60,268 nt of DNA from Candidatus Latescibacterota bacterium (lineage in GTDB: Bacteria > Latescibacterota > UBA2968 > GCA-2709665): positions 1-60,268 of the forward strand of contig JAAXHW010000058.1 in NCBI GenBank assembly GCA_012270675.1, in the 5' to 3' direction. The notes beneath the pieces were generated by a model, which saw nothing but the letters and a program-made list of their open reading frames with translations, searched no databases and was not told where the DNA came from. Made by a program: the position numbers and the translations under genes. Numbering within the stretch: position 1 is the stretch's first letter; the number at the start of each line of letters is the position of its first letter. Below are positions 27,579-36,111 of this stretch, piece by piece.

Positions 27579-28148
27579 TTAAGCGTCCAGAAAATTCTTG
27601 AGGAGGTGTTTTCCTTCCACGGTCAGAATCGACTCCGGATGGAACTGGACGCCCTCCACGGGAAAGTCCAGATGGCGCAGCCCCATGACCGTTCCGTCTT
27701 CGGTCTCTGCGGAGACCTCCAGACAGTCCGGCAAACACGCCCGCTGGACCACCAGAGAGTGGTAGCGGGTGGCAACAAAGGGTTGGGACAGGCCCCTGAA
27801 GATGGTCCGGCCATCGTGCCGGATCTCGGAGACCTTGCCGTGCATAATCGTGGGCGCGCCCACGACCTTTCCCCCGAATGCCTGGCCGACCGCCTGGTGT
27901 CCCAGACAGACCCCCAGGATGGGAAGTCTGTGGGCAAAGGTCCGGACCAGGTCCACTGAAATGCCCGCCTTGTTGGGCGTACAGGGTCCCGGCGAGACCA
28001 CGATTTTCTCAGGCGCAAGCCCCTCAACCTCTTCCAGGGTGATCCGGTCGTTCCGGTAGACCTCCAGACGGGCCCCCAGTTCCCCCAGGTACTGGACCAG
28101 ATTGTAGGTAAACGAATCGTAATTGTCGATTACCAGAATCATCAGCAC
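27579..28148 (-). CDS. trpG: anthranilate synthase component II (glutamine amidotransferase)
   Basis: A 189-residue class I glutamine amidotransferase that delivers ammonia to TrpE. It shows [18 protein letters not shown], the PGP segment, the nucleophile in GVCLGHQA, and the His-Glu pair in QFHPES. It could also serve 4-aminobenzoate synthesis, as is common. Two ATGs (28148 and 28142) are possible. It begins 4 bp after the trpE stop. Confidence 0.94.
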   Translation of the reverse strand: MLMILVIDNYDSFTYNLVQYLGELGARLEVYRNDRITLEEVEGLAPEKIVVSPGPCTPNKAGISVDLVRTFAHRLPILGVCLGHQAVGQAFGGKVVGAPTIMHGKVSEIRHDGRTIFRGLSQPFVATRYHSLVVQRACLPDCLEVSAETEDGTVMGLRHLDFPVEGVQFHPESILTVEGKHLLKNFLDA

Positions 28149-28152
28149 ACCC

Positions 28153-29628
28153 TCACCGCAGTTCCCCCCGTTCGGCCGCCTCCACCGCCCGGAACAGCGC
28201 CTTTGCCTTGTTCACCGTCTCTTCGTATTCATTCTCCGGCACCGAATCGAACACGATTCCGCCGCCTGCCTGTACGTAGACCCTGCTTCCTTTCACCACC
28301 ATTGTCCGGATGGCAATGCAGGTGTCCATGTTGCCCGAAAAATCGATGTAGCCCACCGCCCCGGCATAGGGCCCGCGCCGGGTGGGCTCCAATTCGTCAA
28401 TAATCTCCATCGCCCGGATTTTGGGCGCCCCGGAAACCGTGCCCGCGGGGTAGCAGGCGAACAGGGCGTCCAGGGCGTCGACACCCTTCCGGAGCTTCCC
28501 CTTGACGTTGGAGACAATATGCATCACATGGGAATAGCGCTCGATCTCCATCCGCTCCGTCACCCGGACCGTATCGTAGTCCGAGACCCGTCCCACGTCG
28601 TTGCGCCCCAGGTCCACCAGCATAATATGCTCGGCGCGCTCTTTCTCGTCGGCCAGCAGTTCCTTCTCCAGCACCCGGTCTTCCTCTTCGGTCTCCCCGC
28701 GCGGGCGAGTGCCCGCAATCGGGCGCACCTGAACGATGCCGTCCTCCACCCGCACCAGCAGTTCCGGAGAAGCCCCCACAAGCTGCAGGTCTTCCAGGTC
28801 CAGGTGAAACATGTAAGGCGAGGGGTTTACCACCCGCAGCATCCGGTAGATGTCGAGTGAATCCACCGTCACGTCCGTCTCAAAACGCTGCGAAAGCACC
28901 GCCTGGAAGATGTCGCCTGCCACAATATAGTCCTTGCAGCGCCGCACCTGCTTCAGGTAGTCTTCCACCACGGTATTCGACCGCACCTCACAGGCGCTCG
29001 TGCCCCGCTTCGGAGCGATATCCGCCGGGCGCTTCAGAATGTCCTCCAGGGAGGCGATGCGGTCGGCGGCCTCCCGGTAATTGGCCTTCAGGTCCCCATC
29101 CGTGTGGACGTTGGAGATCAGGTGGATTTTGTGCCGAATATTGTCAAAAGCCAGGAGGGTGTCGAAAAAGAGGAGGACCATATCATCCAGCCCCAGGTCG
29201 TCCTGCGTGTGATCCGGAATCTGCTCGATCAGACGGATCGCATCGTAGCCCACATATCCCACCGCGCCCCCCGTAAGGGGGGGAAGCCCCTTGACGTGCA
29301 CGGAACGATGCTGCGCCAGAAGCCGACGGAGTTCCAGGATGGGGTCGCCTTCAAACGCTTTCACTTCGCCCCGCTTCAGATCTTCAACCCGGACGTGTTT
29401 TCCACGGGATCGGAAAATTAGAAAAGGCTCGATGCCCAGAAAGGAGTACCGGCCGATTTTCTCACCGCCCTCCACGCTTTCCAGGAGGAAGGTGAGCGGG
29501 CTTTTCGAACGGATTTTGAGGTAAGCCGAAACCGGCGTTTTGGTATCGCCCAGGATGTCTTTGAAGATCGGGACAAGCCCTCCTGCTTGGGAAAGCCTGC
29601 GCACCGTCTTGAAATCGGGCTGGATCAC
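28153..29628 (-). CDS. trpE: anthranilate synthase component I
   Basis: A 491-residue chorismate-utilising enzyme making anthranilate with TrpG. The N-terminal LLES motif ([17 protein letters not shown]) is the tryptophan feedback site. The catalytic part shows [40 protein letters not shown], the [15 protein letters not shown] segment and an AGGGIV near the end. The start is GTG 29628 with GAGG about 6 nt upstream. It is the first structural gene of the aromatic operon, preceded by the attenuator described separately. Confidence 0.94.
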   Translation of the reverse strand: MIQPDFKTVRRLSQAGGLVPIFKDILGDTKTPVSAYLKIRSKSPLTFLLESVEGGEKIGRYSFLGIEPFLIFRSRGKHVRVEDLKRGEVKAFEGDPILELRRLLAQHRSVHVKGLPPLTGGAVGYVGYDAIRLIEQIPDHTQDDLGLDDMVLLFFDTLLAFDNIRHKIHLISNVHTDGDLKANYREAADRIASLEDILKRPADIAPKRGTSACEVRSNTVVEDYLKQVRRCKDYIVAGDIFQAVLSQRFETDVTVDSLDIYRMLRVVNPSPYMFHLDLEDLQLVGASPELLVRVEDGIVQVRPIAGTRPRGETEEEDRVLEKELLADEKERAEHIMLVDLGRNDVGRVSDYDTVRVTERMEIERYSHVMHIVSNVKGKLRKGVDALDALFACYPAGTVSGAPKIRAMEIIDELEPTRRGPYAGAVGYIDFSGNMDTCIAIRTMVVKGSRVYVQAGGGIVFDSVPENEYEETVNKAKALFRAVEAAERGELR

Positions 29629-29678
29629 AGATGTCCTCTATGTGGATAACTGTAAGAATTCTATCGACATAGGTCGTT

Positions 29679-29708
29679 ATAATAAGCGGATTTTTCAGGA
29701 TTTGTCAA
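29679..29708 (-). promoter_or_regulatory. second promoter (P2) before trpE, after the attenuator
   Basis: On the minus strand, a perfect TTGACA (29708-29703), an 18-bp spacer and TATTAT (29684-29679) predict a start near 29672, about 45 nt before trpE. It lies downstream of the leader terminator, so its transcripts would escape attenuation. Confidence 0.6.
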
Positions 29709-29725
29709 GCGATTTCGGTTCAACC

Positions 29726-29754
29726 AAAAAGGCCGTGAGCAAGTGCCCACGGCC
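29726..29754 (-). terminator. attenuator terminator hairpin
   Basis: On the minus strand, GGCCGTG (29754-29748) pairs with CACGGCC (29737-29731), with extra GC pairs inside the loop, followed by five T. It sits between the leader peptide and trpE. Its 5' arm contains CGTGGGCA (29751-29744), which is perfectly complementary to TGCCCACG at the end of the leader ORF (29791-29784). Confidence 0.85.
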
Positions 29755-29780
29755 TGGTTTTATCGTCTGGAAAAAGATCA

Positions 29781-29873
29781 CTACGTGGGCATACAACGCT
29801 CCTGTGTCTGCCGGTAATACCGGTAGTACCGAAAGCTGCGCCAGAAAAAGCTGTCGTATGCCGCAAGAATCAC
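29781..29873 (-). CDS. aromatic-codon leader peptide of the trp/aro operon
   Basis: A 30-codon ORF starting at GTG 29873, with GGAG 7 nt upstream, and ending in TAG. Nine of 30 residues are aromatic: Y6, F9, F10, W11, F14, Y16, Y17, Y19 and Y20, so the middle reads SFFWRSFRYYRYYR. All three aromatic amino acids made by the downstream operon are represented. The last codons before the stop (ATG CCC ACG TAG) contain the putative antiterminator segment. A ribosome stalled on the aromatic codons would leave that segment free, and one reaching the stop would cover it. This is the arrangement of trp, phe and his leaders in other bacteria. Confidence 0.8.
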   Translation of the reverse strand: MILAAYDSFFWRSFRYYRYYRQTQERCMPT

Positions 29874-29919
29874 GTTGTGTCTCCGAAAACAGGGTGATCA
29901 GCAATCGGCCGAATATCGA

Positions 29920-29948
29920 AAGCTACCAAATTCCAACATTTCTGTCAA
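29920..29948 (-). promoter_or_regulatory. promoter (P1) of the leader transcript
   Basis: On the minus strand, a perfect TTGACA (29948-29943), a 17-bp spacer and TAGCTT (29925-29920) predict a start near 29913. This gives a leader of about 40 nt before the GTG of the leader peptide. The -10 matches only 4 of 6, so it may be moderate in strength. Confidence 0.55.
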
Positions 29949-30246
29949 GGGTTTTTCCCAAATCCGGGCTTTCCGGATGGAGGGGTCTGCGCGGAAAAGC
30001 CCCTTCCCCCCCGCAGCATTTGCGTGGGCACCCCTCGTGGTTGTCCACCAGGCGACGGCTGATGCGGTGGGGGGATCGCAGAGGCGAGACGCGTGCGCGT
30101 GCGTCCGGAAAGGGGTTTGTTCAATCCATAGAATGGGTTGATTTTTCTTGTCCAAAGTCTGAATTTCCTTAATTTTTATTTGTTGGCAATGAGACAGATG
30201 ACCGTACACCCGCTTTCGTGAGAAGCCCGGAAAGGACGCGAACAGG
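29949..30246. other. divergent intergenic region, no further gene seen
   Basis: About 300 bp lie between the leader promoter and the histidine kinase start. They include a C-rich tract (about 29998-30013) and GC-rich sequence able to fold. A weak forward promoter is possible (TTGTCC at 30148-30153, TAATTT at 30170-30175, spacer 16). Open frames on both strands here lack ribosome-binding sites and are not called. Confidence 0.4.
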
Positions 30247-32517
30247 ATGACCAGCGCAAAGATACTGATTGTGGAAGACGACAGCACCGGCGCCGCACAC
30301 CTGGAAGCATGCCTGAAGAACCTGGGATATACGGTGTGCGCCGCGGCCTCATGCGGGCGTGAGGCCGTTGAAATCGCCGGGGACGCACGTCCCGACCTGG
30401 CCCTGGTCGATCTGGGGCTGGGGGGGGAGGCGACCGGCCCGGAAGTGGCCGAGCATCTCGACAGCCGGTTCGACGTTCCGGTGGTGTACCTGACCGACGA
30501 AGTTGAGGGGGACCTGTTGAAGCGGGCGCAGGCGACCCACCCGTTCGGTTACGTGGTGAGGCCGATTGAGGAGCGACAACTGCACCTGAACATCCAGACC
30601 GCCGTCTCCATGCACGAGAGGGAAAGCGGTCACGGGGAGACGAAGACCCGGCTGAAACGGATCATCAATAAGTACAAGGATCTGAACCGGCTTATGAAAA
30701 CCGTGTTCGACAGTATGAGCGAGGGCGTGTTCGTCTTCCGCGACATCACCAGGCTCAAACGGGCGGAAGCCGAGCTGGAAAGGGCGATCGCCACGCACCG
30801 CAGCCAGGCCCAGTTCATGGAAACGGTGTTCAACAGCATGGATGAGGGCGTGGTTGCCGTGGATGAAAACGGGCAGATCTTGTTTTTCAATTCGAGTACG
30901 CGGCGAATTGGGGGCGACCTTCCGGAGGAAAGAGACATCGGTAAATGGGCCGAAAGGTACGGTGTTTTTCTACCCGATGGAAAAACGCTCTTCCCGTTTG
31001 ATAAGAGTCCGCTGGATTCTGCGCTCAAAGGGGAGGCAACTGACGAGGTCGAGGCGCTCGTACTCAACGACTTTAAGCCGGAAGGCGTTCATATCAGGAT
31101 CAACAGCAGGCCTCTGCTGAGAGAAAGGGGTGTTTCGAAAGGGGCCGTGCTTGTCTTCCGCGACGTCACCGGGCTCAAGCGGGCGGAAGCCGAACTGGAA
31201 CGGACGAAAGCCCGGTCGCAAGACCAGGCCCGGCTGATGGAGACCATTTTCAACAGTATCAGCGACGGCATCGTCGTCGCCGATGCAGCGGGGAAGTTCC
31301 TCTACGCGAATCCCGCTGCCGAACAGATTGTTGGCATAGGTACAACAGCCGGAACCCTGGATGAATGGGCTGAAACGTACGGAGCCTACCATCCCGACCG
31401 GGAAACACCCATGAAGACGGAAGACCTGCCACTTATGCGAGCCATCCACCGGGGCGAGTCGACGGACGAGGAGGATGTGTTCATACGCAACGAAAAAAAG
31501 CCGAACGGCGTCTACATCCGGATGAGCGGACGGCCGCTGCTCGACAATATAGGCGGGATCAGGGGAGGCGTGGTCATTTTCCGCGATGTTACCGAGCGCG
31601 TGCTCGCCGAGGAGACATTGGCGCGGGCGTTCGACCAGGGGCGGTTGGAGATGGTCGATACCATTCTCCACAACATCGGCAATGCCATCAACAGCGTCAC
31701 CACGGGCATCGAGACCGTTCGCCGGCATCTTGTGGATGACCGTGTCGGACGCCGTCTCTCTGCGCTGGCCGATGCAATCAGGGCGCACCGGAACGACTGG
31801 ATCGATTACATCGCAAACGACCCGCAGGGCCAGAAGGTGATGCCGTTCGTCGTCGAGATTGCCGAAGACTTCGGAAGGCGGAACGACGAACTGATGAAGA
31901 CAGTCGGTCGGGTGAGGGACCGGGCGAATCGCATCGCCGATATCATCCGCACCCAGAAGACGATCGACAGTGCCAGTATGGATCGAAAGGACATCGAACT
32001 TTACGATGCGCTCTCGGGCGCTTTCAGAGTATTGAGAGATTCGCTCAACAAACGGGGCATCCATACCGACGTCGACTGCAAGAACGCACCACAGGAGATT
32101 CGCGTCCGGGAGAGCCAGTTTCACCAGATGCTGATTAACCTGGTCAAAAATTCAATTGAAGCCATTGATGAGCTTGCCGCGGCGGAGGGCCTGCAGGAAA
32201 CGCCCCGTATCGGGATCAGGGCCAGCGCCGAAGACGGTTTTCTCAACCTGGAAATCAGCGACAACGGCATCGGTATCAAACATAAAGACACCAGAGTGCT
32301 CTTTGCGCCCGGTTATACCACGAAAGAATCGGGGAGCGGGCTGGGTCTCCATTCGGCGGCCAATTTCGTTATTGCTTCCGGTGGACGGATTCAGCCGTTG
32401 AGCGAGGGCACCGGCAGGGGAACGATCATGCGCGTCATGCTGCCGCTTTCCGCGGTGGCTCCTCAGGCAACGGCAGGAAAAAGACGGCCGCGCGTGTTGC
32501 CGGACTTTCGCGACTGA
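30247..32517 (+). CDS. hybrid sensor histidine kinase (receiver-PAS-PAS-kinase)
   Basis: A 756-residue soluble sensor kinase with no transmembrane segment. Residues 1-120 form a receiver domain (VEDD, phospho-acceptor D55 in ALVDLGLGG). Two PAS domains follow (about 195-310 and 330-455), each introduced by an ETxFNSxxxG segment and ended by a RDVTxLKRAE-type linker. The dimerisation helix carries H475 in ILHNIGNAINS. The ATPase domain shows NLVKNSIEAID, DNGIGI and FAPGYTTKESGSGLGLH. It most likely phosphorylates the sigma54 regulator encoded next. The repeated PAS linkers suggest internal duplication. Confidence 0.88.
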   Translation: MTSAKILIVEDDSTGAAHLEACLKNLGYTVCAAASCGREAVEIAGDARPDLALVDLGLGGEATGPEVAEHLDSRFDVPVVYLTDEVEGDLLKRAQATHPFGYVVRPIEERQLHLNIQTAVSMHERESGHGETKTRLKRIINKYKDLNRLMKTVFDSMSEGVFVFRDITRLKRAEAELERAIATHRSQAQFMETVFNSMDEGVVAVDENGQILFFNSSTRRIGGDLPEERDIGKWAERYGVFLPDGKTLFPFDKSPLDSALKGEATDEVEALVLNDFKPEGVHIRINSRPLLRERGVSKGAVLVFRDVTGLKRAEAELERTKARSQDQARLMETIFNSISDGIVVADAAGKFLYANPAAEQIVGIGTTAGTLDEWAETYGAYHPDRETPMKTEDLPLMRAIHRGESTDEEDVFIRNEKKPNGVYIRMSGRPLLDNIGGIRGGVVIFRDVTERVLAEETLARAFDQGRLEMVDTILHNIGNAINSVTTGIETVRRHLVDDRVGRRLSALADAIRAHRNDWIDYIANDPQGQKVMPFVVEIAEDFGRRNDELMKTVGRVRDRANRIADIIRTQKTIDSASMDRKDIELYDALSGAFRVLRDSLNKRGIHTDVDCKNAPQEIRVRESQFHQMLINLVKNSIEAIDELAAAEGLQETPRIGIRASAEDGFLNLEISDNGIGIKHKDTRVLFAPGYTTKESGSGLGLHSAANFVIASGGRIQPLSEGTGRGTIMRVMLPLSAVAPQATAGKRRPRVLPDFRD

Positions 32518-32935
32518 CCGTCCATGTCCGGAAACCCTGCGGAATCAACCGCCTGAGAACCATTCTCATCACCGATTGCTCTTCCGGAATCGGCTTCGAC
32601 GCAGCCCATGTCATGTGTTCTAAAACGAGACGTACGTTGCAAATTGCAACAAAATTCATGTTTTTCCTTGGAAGTTTTCTCATAAGTCCATATAAACACG
32701 CCATTTATACCCCTCCTCTACAGCTGGAATGCGATCGTTCAGTGGTTTTCGATGACGCATTTTACAACACTCCGAAAACTGACTATCGTTCCCACACATA
32801 CTCTAACTCCTTTACTTGCAATGAGTTTTCCGTTTTCGCAATCATTGGCACAGATTGTGCTTTTACCTGATGATAATTCGCTCATGAATGCGCTGTCTTC
32901 AGGTAACTTGTCAAACTCGTCTGTGGAGAAAATGG
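32518..32935. other. intergenic region with palindrome and sigma54 promoter
   Basis: This 418-bp stretch is A/T-rich compared with its neighbours. It holds a 15-bp perfect palindrome GTTGCAAATTGCAAC at 32636-32650 and a -24/-12 type promoter at 32845-32862. Short ORFs in it lack coding character and are not called. Confidence 0.5.
32845..32862 (+). promoter_or_regulatory. candidate sigma54 (-24/-12) promoter
   Basis: TTGGCACAGATTGTGCTT has GG at 32847-32848 and GC at 32859-32860, separated by exactly 10 nt as sigma54 requires. It also keeps TGGCAC and TGC of the consensus. It points at the NtrC-type regulator starting at 32936 (predicted start near 32872), suggesting autoregulation or control by a related activator. 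The palindrome about 200 bp upstream could be the activator site. Confidence 0.5.
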
Positions 32936-34836
32936 ATGATGAAACTCGGGAGTCACCAGAACAATCGCGTCCTGATCGTCGACGATCAGCCTGAAATCCA
33001 CGACGACTTTGTGGAGATGTTGCGGCCCAATATTGTGAAGTCGTCAGTGGACGATCTGGCGGTGGCGTTCTTAAGTGAGAAAGAGGAGAGCTTTCTCCCC
33101 GAGTTTGAGTTGCTGCACGCGAACAACGGGGAGGAAGCATGTAAAATCATCCGGGCGGGAAAGGAATCGAACCACCCCATCGCCCTGGCCTACATTGACA
33201 TCAGAATGCCTCCGGGCATGGACGGCGTCGAAACGATCCGCCGGGTGAGGCAAATCGATCGCGACATCGAAATCGTCATTATGACCGCGTACACCGACAG
33301 GTCGCTGCCCGAGATCGTCTACGACATGGAGTTGCTGCACAGCTCTATATCAGAAAGCCTTTCACGCACGAGGAGATCCAGCAGATTACCCTGTCTCTGG
33401 TGGGGAAGTGGAATATTGAACAGGAACTGGCGGAGAACCGGCGGCAGATCGCCAACAGCCATCGAAGACTGGAAGCCGTGCTCAATGCCACCGGCGACGC
33501 TATTGTGATGCACGACGGCTCCGGACGCCTGGTCGTTGCCAATCAGGTGTACGAGAAGTTGCTGGGTCTGACGGGCAGCGAACTGAAAAAAATTTCGCCG
33601 CGCGATCTCGAGGCACGCTTCAAAGAACGGTTCCGGGAACCCGATCTGCGCGACGTGGAGGGAAGGTTTCTTTTCGACAGTGGCAACGTGGTGGAAGCAA
33701 CCGGCGCGGGCCAAGTGCCGAGGCAGAGGCTGTTTTACCGCTCCACCGCGCCGGTGCGCGACGACCGGGGAGAGGTGATTGGCAGCCTCGTCGTGTACCG
33801 GAACGTGTCCAGGGAGATTGAGATCGAGCATATAAAGGCCGAGGTGCTGCGCCTGCGCACCGGGATGGAGACGCCCCGCTCCTTTGCCCGCATGGTCGGC
33901 GCCAGCCCCGGAATGCGGCAGGTGTACAGGCTGATGAAGCAGGCCGCCGAAAGCGATATCACGGTGCTCATTCGAGGCGAGAGCGGCACCGGCAAGGAGC
34001 TGGTGTCCAGGTCGTTTCACTTCAACAGTTCGCGGAAAAAGGGACCGTTCGTGGCCCTTGATTGCGCCACCATTCCCACAACGCTCATCGAAAGCGAGTT
34101 GTTCGGACATGAACAGGGGGCTTTCACGGGGGCGGAGACGCGGCGAATCGGCGCCTTCGAGCGCGCGGATGGGGGCACGATGCTTATCGACGAGATCGGC
34201 GATCTGTCTTATGACCTGCAGGGCAAGCTGTTGCGCGTTTTGCAGGAGCGGGAAATCCAGCGGATCGGCGGAACCACGCCCATATCCGTCGATATCCGGG
34301 TGATCGTGGCGACCAACAAGGACCTGGAGCACGCGGTAAGGGCAGGCGAGTTCCGCGAAGATCTGTTCTATCGCATCTCGGCCTTCCCCATTGTGATTCC
34401 GCCGCTGAGAGAGCGGCGTGAAGATATTCCTCCGCTGGCCAGGCATTTTATGAAGAAATACGCCGAACGGCTGAACAAACCCATAAGCGGCATTGCCAAA
34501 GCGGCCATGCGCCTGTTGCTCCAGCATGATTGGCCGGGCAACGTACGGGAACTGGAGAACGCCATCGAGCGCGCCGTGCTGCTGGAGACGGCCCCGGTGC
34601 TGCAGGCGGGCAACCTGCCGCCCCGGCTGTCTCCCGTTATTCCTTCCGGACACGGCCGCTCCGCCTCGCCGACGGTCCTGCCGCTGGCTGAGGTCGAGCG
34701 ACAGGCCCTGCTCCACGCGCTCGAAGTGGCGGGCAACAACGTTACGCGAGCAGCAAGCGTGCTGGGCATCCATCGGGCGACCCTGTACCGGAAGTTGAAG
34801 AAATACGGCCTCGCCAGGAATCGAGCGGGGCGCTAA
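32936..34836 (+). pseudogene. NtrC-family sigma54 response regulator, split by a frameshift
   Basis: Two overlapping frames make one REC-PAS-AAA-Fis regulator. The first (from ATG 32936, with GGAG 7 nt upstream) carries VDDQPE and phospho-acceptor D88 in YIDIRMPPGMDG, then loses homology after DMELLH near 33345. The continuation LYIRKPFTHEEIQQ is in another frame and runs, through a PAS domain, into the AAA+ domain. That domain has GESGTGKE, the sigma54-contacting GAFTGA, DEIGDL and the WPGNVRELENAIERA segment. A C-terminal Fis-type helix-turn-helix (RAASVLGIHRATLYRKLKKYG) ends it. One missing A (CACAGCTC for CACAAGCTC, giving His-Lys-Leu-Tyr) would repair the gene. It is either a recent mutation or an assembly error. 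Confidence 0.75.
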
Positions 34837-34927
34837 CCCGCAGGCGTGGTGGTTGATACCTGCACGGAAATTCATGGTGGCCACCATTTTGCAGGTTGGT
34901 GACCCCCATCTGTTTGCCGAAAAGACT

Positions 34928-34957
34928 TGCAAAACAGCCCCTGTTGTGCTTATCTTG
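34928..34957 (+). promoter_or_regulatory. possible promoter of tRNA-Pro
   Basis: TTGCAA (34928-34933) and TATCTT (34952-34957) are 18 bp apart, about 45 bp before the tRNA. Both hexamers match the consensus at 4 of 6 positions. Confidence 0.4.
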
Positions 34958-35001
34958 ATTTTCCATCGACAGTTTTATCCAGGTTGATTTTTTGATGACG
35001 T

Positions 35002-35078
35002 CGGGGCGTGGCTCAGTCCGGTAGAGCACCTGCTTTGGGAGCAGGGGGTCGTGGGTTCAAATCCCGCCGCCCCGACCA
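35002..35078 (+). tRNA. tRNA-Pro (anticodon TGG)
   Basis: A 77-nt cloverleaf. The acceptor arm is CGGGGCG with CGCCCCG plus A discriminator. The D-arm sequence is GGCTCAGTCCGGTAGAGC, the anticodon stem CCTGC/GCAGG surrounds TTTGGGA, and the T-arm has GTGGGTTCAAATCCCGC. The 3' CCA is encoded. The anticodon TGG reads proline codons. It is followed by its own terminator. Confidence 0.95.
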
Positions 35079-35089
35079 ATTCACCATAC

Positions 35090-35117
35090 CAGGCTGTTCT
35101 GTACAGCCTGTTTTTTT
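35090..35117 (+). terminator. terminator after tRNA-Pro
   Basis: CAGGCTGT (35090-35097) pairs with ACAGCCTG (35103-35110) around a 5-nt loop and is followed by seven T. It ends 16 bp before the ABC ATPase start, so that gene needs its own promoter or readthrough. Confidence 0.9.
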
Positions 35118-35133
35118 GGCAAGGCCCTCACGT

Positions 35134-36111
35134 ATGGAAACGGCTGTTCGGATGACGGGCGTCACCAAGACATTCGGTAAGATGACCGCTGTGGAGAATC
35201 TGGATCTGGTGGTGCCGCGGGGTGGGCTCTATGGGTTCATCGGGCCCAATGGCGCGGGCAAGACGACTTCGATCCGAATGATTATGTCGATTCTCTTTCC
35301 GGATTCGGGCGCCATATCGATGCTGGACCATCCTTCCGCCCTGGAGGCCAAGGACCGGATCGGTTATCTGCCCGAAGAGCGGGGCGTGTACAGGAAGATG
35401 AAGGTTCGGGCTTTCCTCAGATATATCGCCCGCCTCAAGGGAGCCGACGAGCCGGGTCTCGACCACCGCATCTCCGAATGGCTGGAGCGGGTCGGTCTTT
35501 CCGGAATCGAGGCGAAGCGATGCGACGAGCTTTCAAGAGGGATGTCCCAGAAGGTCCAGTTCGTGTCGGCGGTGGTTCACAAGCCGGACCTGTTGATTCT
35601 GGACGAACCCTTCAGCGGCCTCGATCCGGTGAGCATGCGGATGCTTCGCGATCTGATCCTCGAAGAGCACAAACGGGGCGTTACCGTCCTGTTCACCACA
35701 CACGTTATGCCCCAGGCCGAGGAGATCTGCGAGTACATCGTTATGGTGCACCAGGGCCGCAAAGTGCTGGACGAAGCGCTTTCCACAATCCGAAGCCGGT
35801 ACGATCCGCGAGCGATTCAGTTTGAGCCGCTGGATCCGGACGCCGATACCAGGTCTTTGATGTCGATACCTGAAGTGGAAAGCGTCCGGGACAAGGACCG
35901 AGGCCTGGAGATCGTGCTCCGGGAAAAGACCGACCCGGCCGAGGCGATGCGACGTATTATGGATAGGGTACCCGCCGCACGTATCGAACTCTCCCGTCCG
36001 CGACTCGAAGACGTGTTTATTCAGCTGGTCGCAGACGGCACGTCCGCGGATGATGAACAACAGCTGCGAGCGGAACTCCAGAACGCCGAATGGGAAGGGG
36101 CATCAATATAA
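35134..36111 (+). CDS. ABC transporter ATP-binding protein (NatA-like)
   Basis: A 325-residue ATPase energising the permease encoded next. It has Walker A GPNGAGKTTS, the signature LSRGMSQKVQF, Walker B LLILDEPFSGLDPV and the switch histidine in TTHVM. A C-terminal extension of about 85 residues is typical of ABC-2 exporters of the NatA group. The open frame runs back into the tRNA; ATG 35134 is the first start outside it. The substrate is unknown; sodium extrusion is known for NatAB, but the sequence does not prove it. Confidence 0.87.
   Translation: METAVRMTGVTKTFGKMTAVENLDLVVPRGGLYGFIGPNGAGKTTSIRMIMSILFPDSGAISMLDHPSALEAKDRIGYLPEERGVYRKMKVRAFLRYIARLKGADEPGLDHRISEWLERVGLSGIEAKRCDELSRGMSQKVQFVSAVVHKPDLLILDEPFSGLDPVSMRMLRDLILEEHKRGVTVLFTTHVMPQAEEICEYIVMVHQGRKVLDEALSTIRSRYDPRAIQFEPLDPDADTRSLMSIPEVESVRDKDRGLEIVLREKTDPAEAMRRIMDRVPAARIELSRPRLEDVFIQLVADGTSADDEQQLRAELQNAEWEGASI

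Noticed and set aside
29695-29904. 69-codon minus-strand frame across the trp leader
   Set aside because: It runs through the terminator and P2 promoter and lacks a ribosome-binding site. The shorter frame 29873-29781 has GGAG at the right distance and the aromatic run.
35008-35133. N-terminal extension of the ABC ATPase into the tRNA gene
   Set aside because: It would translate tRNA-Pro and its terminator. The conserved protein begins at ATG 35134.
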